From positions 556,500-620,499 of the forward strand of contig DINQ01000020.1 in NCBI GenBank assembly GCA_002426795.1: 64,000 bases of DNA, written 5' to 3'. The first letter of the stretch is position 1; each line of letters opens with the position of its first letter. Under the pieces are notes generated by a model, which ran no database searches, was not told the origin of the DNA, and saw only the letters and a list, made by a program, of their open reading frames with translations. This DNA comes from Bacteroidales bacterium UBA5536. Its GTDB lineage: Bacteria > Bacteroidota > Bacteroidia > Bacteroidales > F082. Shown piece by piece: positions 34,545 to 45,000 of the stretch. The translations under genes were made by a program, and so were the position numbers.

Positions 34545-36491
34545 ATGAAAGTTTTACTCATAACACCCCAAAAAGCTGATATTGATTATTTTCAAAGTTT
34601 GGTTGATCCTGAACTGGATGTTGAAATGGAATATTTCCCCCTCGTTGAACCGGGTGAGGTCATTCAGCGACTGTCGGAAGAGGAGCCCGAAGTGGTCATC
34701 GTTGTAGCTTGCAAATCGGTGGGAAATCTGGGTAGCCTGATCAGTCTTTTCGATCGATTTCCAAATATCGCCTTTATTACATATTGCGAACATATGCAGG
34801 AAGCGGAGGCTTTGCATTTACTCAGCAGTGGTGCGCAAGATTTTTTGGTTAAGGGAGAGATCACCAAAACCATGTTCCGTAAAACATTGCTGTCAGCTAT
34901 CTACCGCGAAAATATGCGCATCAGATTGCTTGATGCGAATAAAAGGGCCATCGAAGCCAGACAATACAGCAGCCGCTTGTTGGCAAGGATGAGCCACGAA
35001 ATCCGTACACCGTTGAATGCAGTGATTGGCATGACTGAGATGTTGTGCGATACCGAACTCAACAGCAAGCAACGTTACTATACCCAACTGATTAGGGAAG
35101 GCGGCAACATGTTGACGTCCCTTTTTAACGACCTGCTTGATTTTGCCAAAATTGAATCGGGTAAAGTAAAGATTGCCAAGCGTCCGTTTTTGCTGCGCGA
35201 AAGCATGCAGGAAGCTATGTTATCCTTGATGCCTGCCGCCCTTGAAAAGAAGCTCGATCTGATTTTGCACCTACAATCAGACCTCCCAAAGTATATCGTT
35301 AGTGATGATTTGCGCCTGCGTCAGGTGGTAATGAATTTGCTTGACAATGCAATCAAATTTACACGACATGGACATGTGCAGCTCAGACTCTGGCAGGAAA
35401 CGCGCAACCAAAACGCAGTGTTACTCATTGCTGTTTCCGACACCGGACCCGGCATACCAGGCAGCGCCATCAGTAACCTGTTTAAGCCTTACACCAAACT
35501 GGCCGAGCATGAAGATGCGCAGATCAAGGGAGTCGGACTGGGGTTGTCGATTTGCGATCACCTGATGAAAATGATGCAAGGAACAATTCATGTCGATTCT
35601 ACGCTAGGTCAGGGATCAACTTTTACGCTTTCTTTGCCGCTCGAACCGGGCGATCAACAGCATATGGATGAGCAAGACGGTGCTCTGGCTGGTAAAAAAG
35701 TGCTGTTTCTGACGCATGATAGTAGTCTGAATGCCTTATTGAAAGATTATTTCGACTTCTGGAAAGCTGAACTCAGCATCCAGGAAGTACGCGAAGAGTT
35801 TCCGGAAGTGTTTGATGAGCTCAGTGATTATGACTTGATTCTCACACACCTCCGGACTGGATTCAAACTCGACCTGCGACTTATTGACCATTTTCGAAAG
35901 CAAGGGAACATCCCGCACATCCTGCTCAAAGACCGGGATAAAGCAACTGACGAGATTGTTGTCATTCGGAAAGACACGCTCATTCTACTCAAACCAATTG
36001 ATACTGCCTTGCTGTTTGAGGCCTGCAAGTCGGTGCTGATTGGCGATGCCGACAGCCTTAACAGACGCGAGCAGTTCGCAGTAGTCGATGAGCGCTTAGG
36101 TGAGCACAATCCGCTTGATATACTGGTTGCCGAAGACAATGTGATCAACCAGAAGATTATTTTGGGTGTGCTGGGCCGCTTTGGATACAGTCCGAAGCTG
36201 GTCGAAAACGGCAAAGAGGCACTGGCTTCGCTGGATGTCAAGGTTTACGACCTGGTGTTGATGGATATTCAGATGCCGGTGATGGATGGAATTGAAGCCA
36301 CCCGACAGATCAGAGAAAAGGTCCCTGAAAAAAACCATCCGCGCATCATCGCACTCACTGCCGATGCGTTGCAACAGAGCAAAGATGAATACGTGCAGAT
36401 TGGTCTGGATGATGTTTTATACAAACCTGTTCAAACCAAGGAATTATTGAGGGTTTTGTCCGAAACAAAGCGTATTCCCAGGGTATATTAA
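34545..36491 (+). CDS. Hybrid histidine kinase with two degenerate receivers and one intact C-terminal receiver
   Basis: A 648-residue soluble kinase. Residues 1-120 fold like a receiver (MKVLLITPQKAD) but lack the phospho-acceptor Asp (VVIVVACKSVGN). A HisKA domain carries His151 (MSHEIRTPLNAVIGM), then the HATPase domain has NLLDNAIKFT, DTGPGIP and GVGLGLSI. A second receiver-like segment (KKVLFLTHDSS) has LILTHLRTG where Asp is expected. The final receiver is intact, with Asp574 in LVLMDIQMPVMDG and Lys in LYKPVQ. No membrane helix, so it senses a cytoplasmic cue or partner. The ATG at 34545 was preferred to 34500 because TTTG-N18-TATCTTGC (34491-34520) resembles a promoter and the receiver fold starts there. 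Confidence 0.88.
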   Translation: MKVLLITPQKADIDYFQSLVDPELDVEMEYFPLVEPGEVIQRLSEEEPEVVIVVACKSVGNLGSLISLFDRFPNIAFITYCEHMQEAEALHLLSSGAQDFLVKGEITKTMFRKTLLSAIYRENMRIRLLDANKRAIEARQYSSRLLARMSHEIRTPLNAVIGMTEMLCDTELNSKQRYYTQLIREGGNMLTSLFNDLLDFAKIESGKVKIAKRPFLLRESMQEAMLSLMPAALEKKLDLILHLQSDLPKYIVSDDLRLRQVVMNLLDNAIKFTRHGHVQLRLWQETRNQNAVLLIAVSDTGPGIPGSAISNLFKPYTKLAEHEDAQIKGVGLGLSICDHLMKMMQGTIHVDSTLGQGSTFTLSLPLEPGDQQHMDEQDGALAGKKVLFLTHDSSLNALLKDYFDFWKAELSIQEVREEFPEVFDELSDYDLILTHLRTGFKLDLRLIDHFRKQGNIPHILLKDRDKATDEIVVIRKDTLILLKPIDTALLFEACKSVLIGDADSLNRREQFAVVDERLGEHNPLDILVAEDNVINQKIILGVLGRFGYSPKLVENGKEALASLDVKVYDLVLMDIQMPVMDGIEATRQIREKVPEKNHPRIIALTADALQQSKDEYVQIGLDDVLYKPVQTKELLRVLSETKRIPRVY

Positions 36492-36526
36492 TAGACTTTT
36501 TTTTGGTCAGGGAAGGAAAAACTCCC

Positions 36527-37675
36527 TTAGGGTTCATCCGGAAACTTTCCAGGTCTGGCAAAGTCCGGGTTGGTCAGGAAGTCATCATCCTGCAAAGTCC
36601 TGATGAAGGCCAGCAGGTCGGTTTTTTCATTGGGAGTAAGCTGAACCCCACCTCTGATGGCATGGTGCATCAACGGATCAACCTGATCGGTTAACAAAAC
36701 GTGGTGCGAATAAAAGTCGATGACCTCTTCCAATGTTGCAAATCTGCCATCATGCATATAGGGCCCACTTTTGGCAATGTTGCGCAGGGTAGGGGCTTTG
36801 TAGGCGCCTTTGTCCATGGGATCACCGGTTATTGAAAAGCGGTCGAACAGGTCATTGAAAATACTGTCCTTGCCATTGTTGTAGGTGAGGTGCGTCGTAA
36901 AGAGAGGATTACCGCCACCACCATGGCAATGGAAGCAGTCGGCCCCTTCTTCGGTGGTGAAGAGGATAAAACCGTTGAGTTCGCTTTGTGATAGCTGCAA
37001 TTCGCCGCGCAGATACCGATCGAAAGGTGCATTTGCCGAAACGAGGGTGCGCACAAACTGGGCTATGGCTTTTTCGATGTTTTTGAAGGTGATTGTTGAT
37101 GAGCCAAAAGCCGCCTCAAAAAGTCCCGGATAACCGTCCAGCGACTGAAAAAGTGCTTTGACACGGCTGGTGTCGCCGGCCATTTCGTCAGGCGCTGTTA
37201 CCGACATGCGTACAATGTCTTCGATATTTCTGGCTGCAGCATCTGGGTTGTCGGTTGCGATGCCGCCATTCCAGCCATATCCGCTTTTGTTCCAGACCAG
37301 GTTAACAAGTGGCAGCACCACATGGTGTGTTTGCTGGCCGTTGATGCCATGCACAAAACCGCCCTGAAAGACCGGATGGTCAATACCGGGTTCGAAGTTG
37401 TTCGATTGTATGTGGCAGCTGCTGCAGCTCATCAGCGAATCGGGATGCGTGCGTCCACTCAAACGGCCATCGTAAAATAGATAGCGTCCCAGCGCAACAC
37501 CTTCAACTGTGAGTGGGTTGTCGGCAGGGATGTTGAGTTTGGTCGGGAAGCCAAAAGGGATATCCAATTCAAACGGTGTTGGTTCATGCGGAGCAGGGCC
37601 GGGTACTTCTTTTCGCCCACATGCAGTCAAAACCAATAGCCCAATCAAACAGACGTCCAGGAGTCTGATCCTCAT
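36527..37675 (-). CDS. Di-haem cytochrome c peroxidase/MauG-family lipoprotein (MbnH-like)
   Basis: A 382-residue lipoprotein (LVLTAC, lipidated Cys19). Two c-type haem sites are present: CSSCH (Cys84-His88) and CFHCH (Cys247-His251). GRYLFYDGRLS, MHDGRFATLEEVIDFY and YKAPTLRNIA are family markers. Its start overlaps by four bases the stop of an upstream MbnP-family gene. Such MauG-like partners (MbnH) oxidise a Trp of MbnP to kynurenine for copper binding; ordinary hydrogen-peroxide reduction is the alternative. Confidence 0.88.
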   Translation of the reverse strand: MRIRLLDVCLIGLLVLTACGRKEVPGPAPHEPTPFELDIPFGFPTKLNIPADNPLTVEGVALGRYLFYDGRLSGRTHPDSLMSCSSCHIQSNNFEPGIDHPVFQGGFVHGINGQQTHHVVLPLVNLVWNKSGYGWNGGIATDNPDAAARNIEDIVRMSVTAPDEMAGDTSRVKALFQSLDGYPGLFEAAFGSSTITFKNIEKAIAQFVRTLVSANAPFDRYLRGELQLSQSELNGFILFTTEEGADCFHCHGGGGNPLFTTHLTYNNGKDSIFNDLFDRFSITGDPMDKGAYKAPTLRNIAKSGPYMHDGRFATLEEVIDFYSHHVLLTDQVDPLMHHAIRGGVQLTPNEKTDLLAFIRTLQDDDFLTNPDFARPGKFPDEP

Positions 37676-38550
37676 TTCGATACAGCTTTTGCCTTAAACA
37701 CATGTATACCGTTTCGGATGCCAATTTCCATGGCTTCCTGTTTTTGCATGATGGACCCACCCCATTGGTCATGGTCATAGATGGCTTCGCCTTTGAACCA
37801 GTTCTCAATCTGCATCAAAAGTTCAATTTCATTGCTTTCATCGGGCCTGACAATGAGTGAAACAGGTAGTGTAACCTCAAAATAGTTCTGAATGAATGCC
37901 ACTACCGGATTCAACTTGTGCGGAGGTTGATAGCCCTCGCAATGGGCGTATCCTATCGATTTGCCGAAGTCGTATAGTTCGTTGGTAGATTTCCCTTCTT
38001 CGAAATATTCCTGTCCGATACCCAGATGAAAATTGAAAGGAGCCATATGGCCTTGCTGGTCAATCCATTTGCCGTTGAGTTTCATGTAATGATAGCCTCC
38101 GCCCAGATATTCCGGCCAAAACATAAACGACTCAGGTGGATTTACGAAGCGATGCGACTGATTGCTTTGCTCATCGAGGCCAAAGGTGAAACGGATAGCC
38201 TGATAGCTGCCTGTGGGAATATTTGGTGAGCTGATAATTGTTTCGGAAGCGGGCAGATCTGTGTCAACATAAAACACTCGGTTTCCTAAATTATCGGTCA
38301 AAGCCATGCTGTTGCCATCGCTGTTGATCAGTTCAATATCACTCAGAAACCACTGAATGTTCGTGATCAGGTAGCGATTGCCGGCTTCGTTGGTGTAAAT
38401 CATGGCGTCTGGTTGAAGATTGTTTCCATCCACCTGGTGTTTTATATCCAGGCTGACAGAGGCTGTTTCGACAGGACTCTTTTCCTTTTTCTCACAAGCT
38501 TGAAGCAGAAACAGGGTAACAACAGAAATAAAAAGAATACGGGCTTTCAT
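37672..38550 (-). CDS. MbnP-family copper-protein lipoprotein
   Basis: A 292-residue lipoprotein (LFLLQAC, Cys19). A beta-sandwich protein with the family segments LDIKHQVDGNNLQPD, YLITNIQWFLSDIEL, IPTGSYQAIRFTFGLD and FMFWPEYLGGGYHYMKLNG; aromatic and Gly-rich positions in the last motif are typical of MbnP. In the studied member, a conserved Trp converted to kynurenine by a di-haem partner contributes to copper binding. Here the partner gene overlaps downstream. It carries its own promoter element and is transcribed divergently from the DUF2027-Smr gene. Role in copper acquisition or homeostasis is inferred from the family. Confidence 0.8.
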   Translation of the reverse strand: MKARILFISVVTLFLLQACEKKEKSPVETASVSLDIKHQVDGNNLQPDAMIYTNEAGNRYLITNIQWFLSDIELINSDGNSMALTDNLGNRVFYVDTDLPASETIISSPNIPTGSYQAIRFTFGLDEQSNQSHRFVNPPESFMFWPEYLGGGYHYMKLNGKWIDQQGHMAPFNFHLGIGQEYFEEGKSTNELYDFGKSIGYAHCEGYQPPHKLNPVVAFIQNYFEVTLPVSLIVRPDESNEIELLMQIENWFKGEAIYDHDQWGGSIMQKQEAMEIGIRNGIHVFKAKAVSK

Positions 38551-38574
38551 GATACTGGTTTTAATCAGTTTCTA

Positions 38575-38582
38575 CAAAGATA
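38575..38582 (-). promoter_or_regulatory. -7 element of MbnP/MbnH operon
   Basis: TATCTTTG on the minus strand (38582-38575) matches the consensus and is 24 nt before the MbnP ATG. No clear -33 element. Confidence 0.45.
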
Positions 38583-38683
38583 CTGCCATTTGCCTAGATT
38601 TCGCATCGATTTTTAATTTGGAATACGGTCTAAATAACTGATCGGGCTATGGACCTATCTGGTGCAAGGTGCTGTTTTATGTG

Positions 38684-38691
38684 TAAATTTG
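38684..38691 (+). promoter_or_regulatory. -7 element of DUF2027-Smr gene
   Basis: TAAATTTG matches TAnnTTTG and lies 18 nt before the ATG at 38710, supporting that start over the one at 38662. Confidence 0.5.
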
Positions 38692-38709
38692 TCGCTTAAA
38701 ACAAACAGT

Positions 38710-39789
38710 ATGGAAAGATTTAAAGCAGGAGATAAGGTTAAGTTTTTGAATGAAAAGGGCGGCGGTGTTGTCGTGCGCGAAATCGATAGTCGCATGGTGC
38801 TCGTATCGATAGAAGATGGTTTTGAGATTCCGGTTTTATCAAATGATCTGGTCATTGATGCTACATCGGTAAGACAGCCCGACCGCAGAATTACTGAAGT
38901 GCTCCAAAAGGAAGTGCAGTTGCAGGAAATGCAACAGGCTGAAGAACAGGATGCAGCGCGGCGTGGAAGTCTGCGACGTTTTGCCAAAAACATGGAGCCT
39001 GATGGCGTTTACCTGGCCTATGTGCCCCACGAGCAGCAATGGATACTTACTGGTGTGATCGATGTGGTTTTGGTAAACAACACCGATGCTGAAATGCTTT
39101 ATAGCTTTGCCATTCAGAAAGAATCAAGTTTCGAAAATGTGGATTATGGTCAAATTGCACCGCGTTCAAAAATGGTACTTGAAACCATCGGCCGCGATGA
39201 TCTGAACTACTGGACAACCGGTCTGGTACAAGCGGTTTTGGTGCTCGAAAAGGCAGATTATTTCCTGCAACCGGTTCATGCTCCTTTTGATGTGAAACCC
39301 AACCGATTTTATAAGGAAGGCAGCTATGTGATGTCGGCCATTCTGGGCGAGAAAGCCATCATGGTTAGCCTGCAACCCATTGCTGCACTCAAGGGGAAGG
39401 ACAACCTGCAGTTGCAAAAGGAGGGAATGAGTCCGGCCGCGCCAGTGAAGAATATCGTGAAGGAAAGGCCTGCCATCGACAAGCATAAACGTGGAATGGG
39501 AGAGGCAGTTGTTGATTTGCATATCGCAGAGCTGGTGGATAACATCGCGGGTTTGTCGAGTCAGGATCTTTTTAAAATCCAGCTCGACTATTTCCACAAA
39601 ATGCTCAACAGTGCCATCGAAAACGATTACAACAAGGTGACCTTTATCCATGGTGTGGGCAATGGTGTGCTCAAAAATGCCATCATCAAAGCACTCGAAT
39701 CATACGAAGGCACTGAAAACCGAATGGCTTCGATGAGTAAATTCGGCGTCGGCGCCATTGACGTGCTTTTTACCGATAAGGAAAAATAG
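38710..39789 (+). CDS. DUF2027 and Smr-domain protein
   Basis: A 359-residue cytoplasmic protein. The N-terminus (MERFKAGDKVKFLNEKGG) is an SH3-like barrel of the DUF2027 family, with a central beta-rich domain. The C-terminal 90 residues are a Smr domain, as in MutS2, with VVDLHIAEL and FIHGVGNGVLKNAI; Smr domains can have nuclease activity on branched DNA or RNA. The architecture is restricted largely to Bacteroidota. Precise function unknown. The start at 38710 is supported by a -7 element. The CPA2 gene follows five bases after its stop, probably in the same transcript. Confidence 0.85.
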   Translation: MERFKAGDKVKFLNEKGGGVVVREIDSRMVLVSIEDGFEIPVLSNDLVIDATSVRQPDRRITEVLQKEVQLQEMQQAEEQDAARRGSLRRFAKNMEPDGVYLAYVPHEQQWILTGVIDVVLVNNTDAEMLYSFAIQKESSFENVDYGQIAPRSKMVLETIGRDDLNYWTTGLVQAVLVLEKADYFLQPVHAPFDVKPNRFYKEGSYVMSAILGEKAIMVSLQPIAALKGKDNLQLQKEGMSPAAPVKNIVKERPAIDKHKRGMGEAVVDLHIAELVDNIAGLSSQDLFKIQLDYFHKMLNSAIENDYNKVTFIHGVGNGVLKNAIIKALESYEGTENRMASMSKFGVGAIDVLFTDKEK

Positions 39790-39794
39790 ATCCT

Positions 39795-41804
39795 ATGGAG
39801 CACCACACATTTTCGTTACCCGTCAGTGATCCGGTGCTCATTTTTGCCATCGTTCTGCTGGCTATCATGCTGATACCGGTCCTGTTACGCCGTACCAGTA
39901 TTCCGCCAATAGTGGGGATGATTGTGTTTGGTGTGGTGATCGGGCCTTATGCCACCAATGTATTGGAAAACAGCGATGTGATGGTGCTGTTCGGCAAGGT
40001 TGGGCTGCTGTACATCATGTTTCTGGCAGGGCTTGAGATTGAGTTTGTGTCGTTCAGAAAAAACAGCAAGCCGAGCATTTTTTTCGGGTTGTTTACTTTT
40101 TTTATACCCTACGCGTTCGGTTATGCGGCAGGTCATTTTCTGTTGAATTTCAATTTCATCCAGGCCAGTCTGATTGGGATCTTGCTGGCTTCCAATACCC
40201 TGATTGCATTTCCTTCGGCTAGCCGGCTGGGAATCACGAAAACATCCGCTGTAACGGCAGCCGTGAGCGGCACTGTGATTGCCGACACCATCGTGTTGAT
40301 CTTTCTCGCCTTGCTCAGCACCTTGCTCAAGGGCGAAGGCAACAGCGGCTTTTTCACTTTCCTGGTTTCATTTTCTGTTTTTTCGTTTGTCCTTTTTTTC
40401 GTCCTGCCGCGCATGGCAGCCTGGTTTTTTAAATCGGTGACCACCGACGGCACCACGCAGTTTTTATTTGTGCTCACCGCGCTTTTTGCTGCAGCTTTTG
40501 CTTCTGAGCTTGCTGGCGCAGAACCCATCATTGGGGCGTTCTTTGCCGGTCTGGCACTCAACAGGCTTATCCCGTCGACTTCGACCTTGATGAACCGGAT
40601 CGAGTTTGTGGGCAGTACGCTCTTTATCCCCTTTTTTCTGATCAGTGTAGGCATGCTGATCCGTATCGACGCCATCTTCCAGGGGCATGAGCCCCTGCTG
40701 TATGCAGTGGTGCTGATAGCGTTGGCCATCAGCAGCAAGTGGCTGGCAGCTTTTCTCACGCGTTTGTTTTTTAAACTGACTTCTAACCAGATGCATGCCA
40801 TCTTTGGGCTTACGTCAGCTCGGGCAGCTGCAACACTGGCTGTGGCATTGATTGGCCTGCGTTACGATGCCATTTCAAACGACCTGTTCAACGCCACCAT
40901 TTTTCTGATTATGGTCAGTTCGCTCTTCAGCTCTTACCATACCGAGAAATATGGCAAAAGACTTGCTATTGAAGAAAAGGACAAAATGAGTGAGAACGAG
41001 GTGCCACTCCTGCAACGAATCCTTGTGCCCATTGCCAACCCGGCAACAGTGACCAAGCTCATCGACCTGGCCATCATGATTCACAACCCCAAGTCACCAG
41101 AGCCTATCTTTAGTTTGTCGGTGGTAAAGGACGACCACGAAGCACGTAAACGAATTACGTCAATACAACCTGGCCTTGAGGCAGTGAAAAAGCATGCTGC
41201 AGCTGCCAATGTGAAGCTCGAAACCCTGAACCGCATCGACCTGAACGTGCCTGAAGCGATCGTGAAAACAACCTTTGAACTGGGCGCGTCATCCCTGATA
41301 TTGGGATGGAGCAGTCAGGCCGCAAACCTCCGGCGAATCTTCGGAAATATGTTTGAAGCCATCCTCAACGAAACTGTCTGCCAGGTCATTATAAGCAGTC
41401 TTCCCAGGCCATTCAATACCACCGAACGAATTTTGGTGCTGGTCCCTGAAAATGCTGAACTCGAAATCGGTTTCAAACGCTGGATGAGCACCATCAATAC
41501 TATTTCGCGCCAGCTGAGTGCCGAAGTGGTTTTCTTTGCCTCAGAAAAATGCCGCACCCTGGTGCACAAAACCATCCCGAAAAAGACAGGCGCCGACCGC
41601 AGGTATGAAATCGGTTACGATCCGGATGCGTTTTTTGCCGAAGCCAACAATCCGCGTCAGACCTTATTTGTCATCATCAACGCCAGGCCGCATTCGCTCT
41701 CATTCCGTCAGAATCAGTGGAAGACCATCTATAGAATTCCGCAGCTATTACCTGAACAAAATGTGTTGATCATTTACCCTGAACAATTAGAAAAAGCATT
41801 TTAG
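39795..41804 (+). CDS. CPA2-family cation:proton antiporter with C-terminal cytoplasmic domain
   Basis: A 669-residue membrane protein. About 12 helices form the Na+/H+ exchanger core: PIVGMIVFGVVIGPYATNVL, LYIMFLAGLEIE, ASELAGAEPIIGAFFAGLAL and FGLTSARAAATLAVALIGLR. The C-terminal 270 residues resemble tandem UspA-like domains (RILVPIANPATVTKLIDLAI; ERILVLVPENAELEIG). It probably exchanges Na+ or K+ for H+, controlled by the cytoplasmic domain. Located five bases behind the DUF2027-Smr gene. Confidence 0.9.
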   Translation: MEHHTFSLPVSDPVLIFAIVLLAIMLIPVLLRRTSIPPIVGMIVFGVVIGPYATNVLENSDVMVLFGKVGLLYIMFLAGLEIEFVSFRKNSKPSIFFGLFTFFIPYAFGYAAGHFLLNFNFIQASLIGILLASNTLIAFPSASRLGITKTSAVTAAVSGTVIADTIVLIFLALLSTLLKGEGNSGFFTFLVSFSVFSFVLFFVLPRMAAWFFKSVTTDGTTQFLFVLTALFAAAFASELAGAEPIIGAFFAGLALNRLIPSTSTLMNRIEFVGSTLFIPFFLISVGMLIRIDAIFQGHEPLLYAVVLIALAISSKWLAAFLTRLFFKLTSNQMHAIFGLTSARAAATLAVALIGLRYDAISNDLFNATIFLIMVSSLFSSYHTEKYGKRLAIEEKDKMSENEVPLLQRILVPIANPATVTKLIDLAIMIHNPKSPEPIFSLSVVKDDHEARKRITSIQPGLEAVKKHAAAANVKLETLNRIDLNVPEAIVKTTFELGASSLILGWSSQAANLRRIFGNMFEAILNETVCQVIISSLPRPFNTTERILVLVPENAELEIGFKRWMSTINTISRQLSAEVVFFASEKCRTLVHKTIPKKTGADRRYEIGYDPDAFFAEANNPRQTLFVIINARPHSLSFRQNQWKTIYRIPQLLPEQNVLIIYPEQLEKAF

Positions 41805-42047
41805 ACAGCTACCTGAATGCATTTGAAGTTTCAAAGCGATTTTATCACAAATTCCTGCCGAGACCACTGATATCATGCCTGGTAGTTGTTAAAAATTCTT
41901 AAATCGACTTGCTGCCAAATCCAGCTTCTTATTTAGAAATATTTATAAATAACTGGCATTAAAATACTTCAATGCCGATGATGCAGATCTGTAAAAACGG
42001 AAGTTTGAGCCTCTGGTTTTCGACTGATTTTGCAGCCTGATTTGGTC

Positions 42048-42055
42048 TATCTTTG
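42048..42055 (+). promoter_or_regulatory. -7 element of ResB-CcsA gene
   Basis: TATCTTTG matches the consensus and lies 42 nt before the ATG at 42098, supporting that start rather than a TTG at 42053, which falls inside the element. Confidence 0.45.
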
Positions 42056-42097
42056 ATCACTAAATTGTTTTGTATCAGCATAAAATTGTTCAACTTC

Positions 42098-45000
42098 ATG
42101 AAAAAAATCTTTAACATACTTTTTTCGATGGAACTGATGGGTCTGATGGTCATCGCTTTTGCAGCGGCGATCGGAACTGCCACCTTTATCGAAAACGATT
42201 TTGGAACTATTGGCGCAAAAGCTGCCGTATACAACGCCACCTGGTTTGAGGTGCTTCTTGGATTACTGGGCGTCAATCTGATTGCCAATATTTTCCGCTA
42301 CAAGATGTATCGCAGACAGAAAATTGTAGTATTTATGTTTCACCTGTCGTTCATCGTCATCCTGATTGGCGCCGCCATCACCCGTTTCATTGGTTATGAA
42401 GGCGTAATGAGTATCCGCGAAGGAGCTACATCCAGCCAGATGCTTTCGGATAACACTTATGTGATGGTGGATCTGAACGAAAACGGTGAGACGGTTTATA
42501 CCGATGAAGCAGTGCTGATGTCTGCGCTTTCGGAACACAACTACAGCGATAAAGCCAGCATCAACGGTAAAACTTTCCGTTTTAAGTCTGTGCGCTATAT
42601 TCCCAATGCGCAGGAAGTACTGGTGAAAGGTACTGAAGGCGAAGGAGAACCCTATATTATCATGGTGGTGTCAACAGGTAACTCCGGGCGCAACAACCTG
42701 ATTGTGAAACAAGGTGACACCCGCGATTTCATGGGCAACCGATTCCTGTTTGGCCTTGAACCTGACTCTGCGGCGATCAACATCCGTTTCTTCAATGGAA
42801 CCCTGATGGTACAAACACCTGATCAGTTGGTTTCGATGGCCATGATGGGTGGTGCAACAGATACACTTACTGCTGGCGAATGGCATCCGTTTGAGATGCG
42901 TAAGCTTTACAGCCTCGGCGATATGCGCATTGTACTAACAGATGTTTACGAGAAAGGCAAAGTTGACTTTACTACCTACAAAGGCCGTGACATGAACTTC
43001 ATGGATGCCATGATTGTAGAGGTGAGTTCAGACGGTCAGACTAAGGAAATTGCACTGCGCGGTGGCAAAGGCTATATGGGCGAAAACCAGAGATTCGAAA
43101 TGAATGGCGTTACCATCAACATGATGTATGGCGCCAAAGTGGTGGATTTACCTTTCGCCATCAAACTCAACGATTTTCAGCTGGAGCGTTATCCCGGATC
43201 GAACAGTCCGGCCAGCTATGCCAGCGAAGTTACCCTGATCGATCAAGCCGCCGGAGTGAACATGCCATACCGTATTTTTATGAATAACGTATTGAATTAC
43301 AAAGGATACAGATTTTTCCAGTCGTCATACGACAAAGACGAGAAGGGAACCGTATTGTCAGTAAACAAAGACGGTGCCGGTACTTTTGTGACCTATCTGG
43401 GCTATTTCCTGATGGCAGTATCGATGCTGCTGGCTCTGTTTGTGCCACACACCCGCTTTGCCATGTTGGGCAAACTGCTGAAACATTCAGGTAAAAGCGC
43501 TAGTCTGCTTCTTTTGCCGCTTTTACTGGCTGCTTCGCCTTTGTTGGCGCAACAACAGCAGACCTTTTCGGCTGAACTTCGCATCGTGCCCAAAGCAGAG
43601 GCTGCCAAGTTTGGTGAGCTGCTCGTGCAGGACAATGGTGGTCGTCTGAAACCGGTAAATACCCTTTCGAGCGAGCTGCTCCGTAAGATTTCCCGACTGA
43701 GCAGCTTCGAAGGCCTAACACCCGACCAGGTTCTGCTGGGCATGCAGATGGAGCCAGAGAAATGGCAGCTCAAAAAGATGATCAAGGTGTCGCATCCCGA
43801 GCTGAAGAAGTTTTTGGGCATCACCGATGGCAGCCGTGCTGCTTTTGCCGATTTCCTCGATTTCAAAAATGGTGGTGGTTATATCTTGCGCGACATGGTT
43901 TCGCAGGCCTACTCCAAAAAACCAGCCGAGCGCAGCAAGTTCGACAACGATGTGATTGCTGTGGACGAGCGTGTTAACATCTCCTACCTGGCCTTTACCG
44001 GCGAGCTCATGAAGTTGTTGCCCGATCCACGCGACTCGCACAATCCGTGGTTTACCCCCGGACAGCAGGTAGCCGGCCTGAATCCGGACGACTCAGCCTT
44101 TGTGGTGAATATTTTGCCCTATTATTTCAGTTCACTGAGCAAAGGCGACTTTGCGCAAGCGGATGAGCTGGTGCAAGGTATCAAAAACTACCAACAAAAA
44201 TATGGGGCCGACATTTTGCCTCCTGCTGCCAAAGTAAAAGCGGAGATTTTATACAACAAACTCATGATTTTCGACCGACTCGGCAACTACTTCGGGCTGG
44301 TGGGTATGATACTGTTGATTCTTGTTTTTATGAGTATTTTCCGCGAAAGGCGCTGGATCAAGAAATCGGTGGTGGTGTTCTATTCCATCATCGTGATCTT
44401 CTTTGTGTTGCAAACTATCGGACTGGCCATGCGCTGGTACATCTCGGGACGTGCGCCCTGGAGCAATGGTTACGAATCGATGATCTACATCTCATGGGTT
44501 ACTGTGCTGGCCGGATTGATCTTCTCGCGCAAATCGCCCATGACGATAGCAGCCACAGCCATCCTTGCAAGCATCATCCTGATGGTGGCTCACCTCAGCT
44601 GGATGGATCCCGAAATAACTAATCTGGTGCCCGTACTCAAATCGTATTGGCTTACCATCCACGTTTCGGTCATCACAGCCAGTTACGGTTTCCTGGCACT
44701 GGGAGCTTTGCTCGGTTTCATCAATCTCATCCTGATGATCATGAAGCGCAAGAACAACCACTTCGAGTTGCAGAAACGCATCAAAGACCTGAATTACATC
44801 AACGAGCGTACAGTCATTATCGGACTTTATCTGCTGACCATCGGAACCTTCCTGGGTGGTGTTTGGGCCAATGAATCGTGGGGACGCTACTGGGGTTGGG
44901 ACCCGAAAGAAACCTGGGCGCTCGTTACTGTGCTGGTGTATACCTTTATTGCGCACATGGGCTATATCCCCGGACTGAAATCGGATTACCGCTTCAGCTT

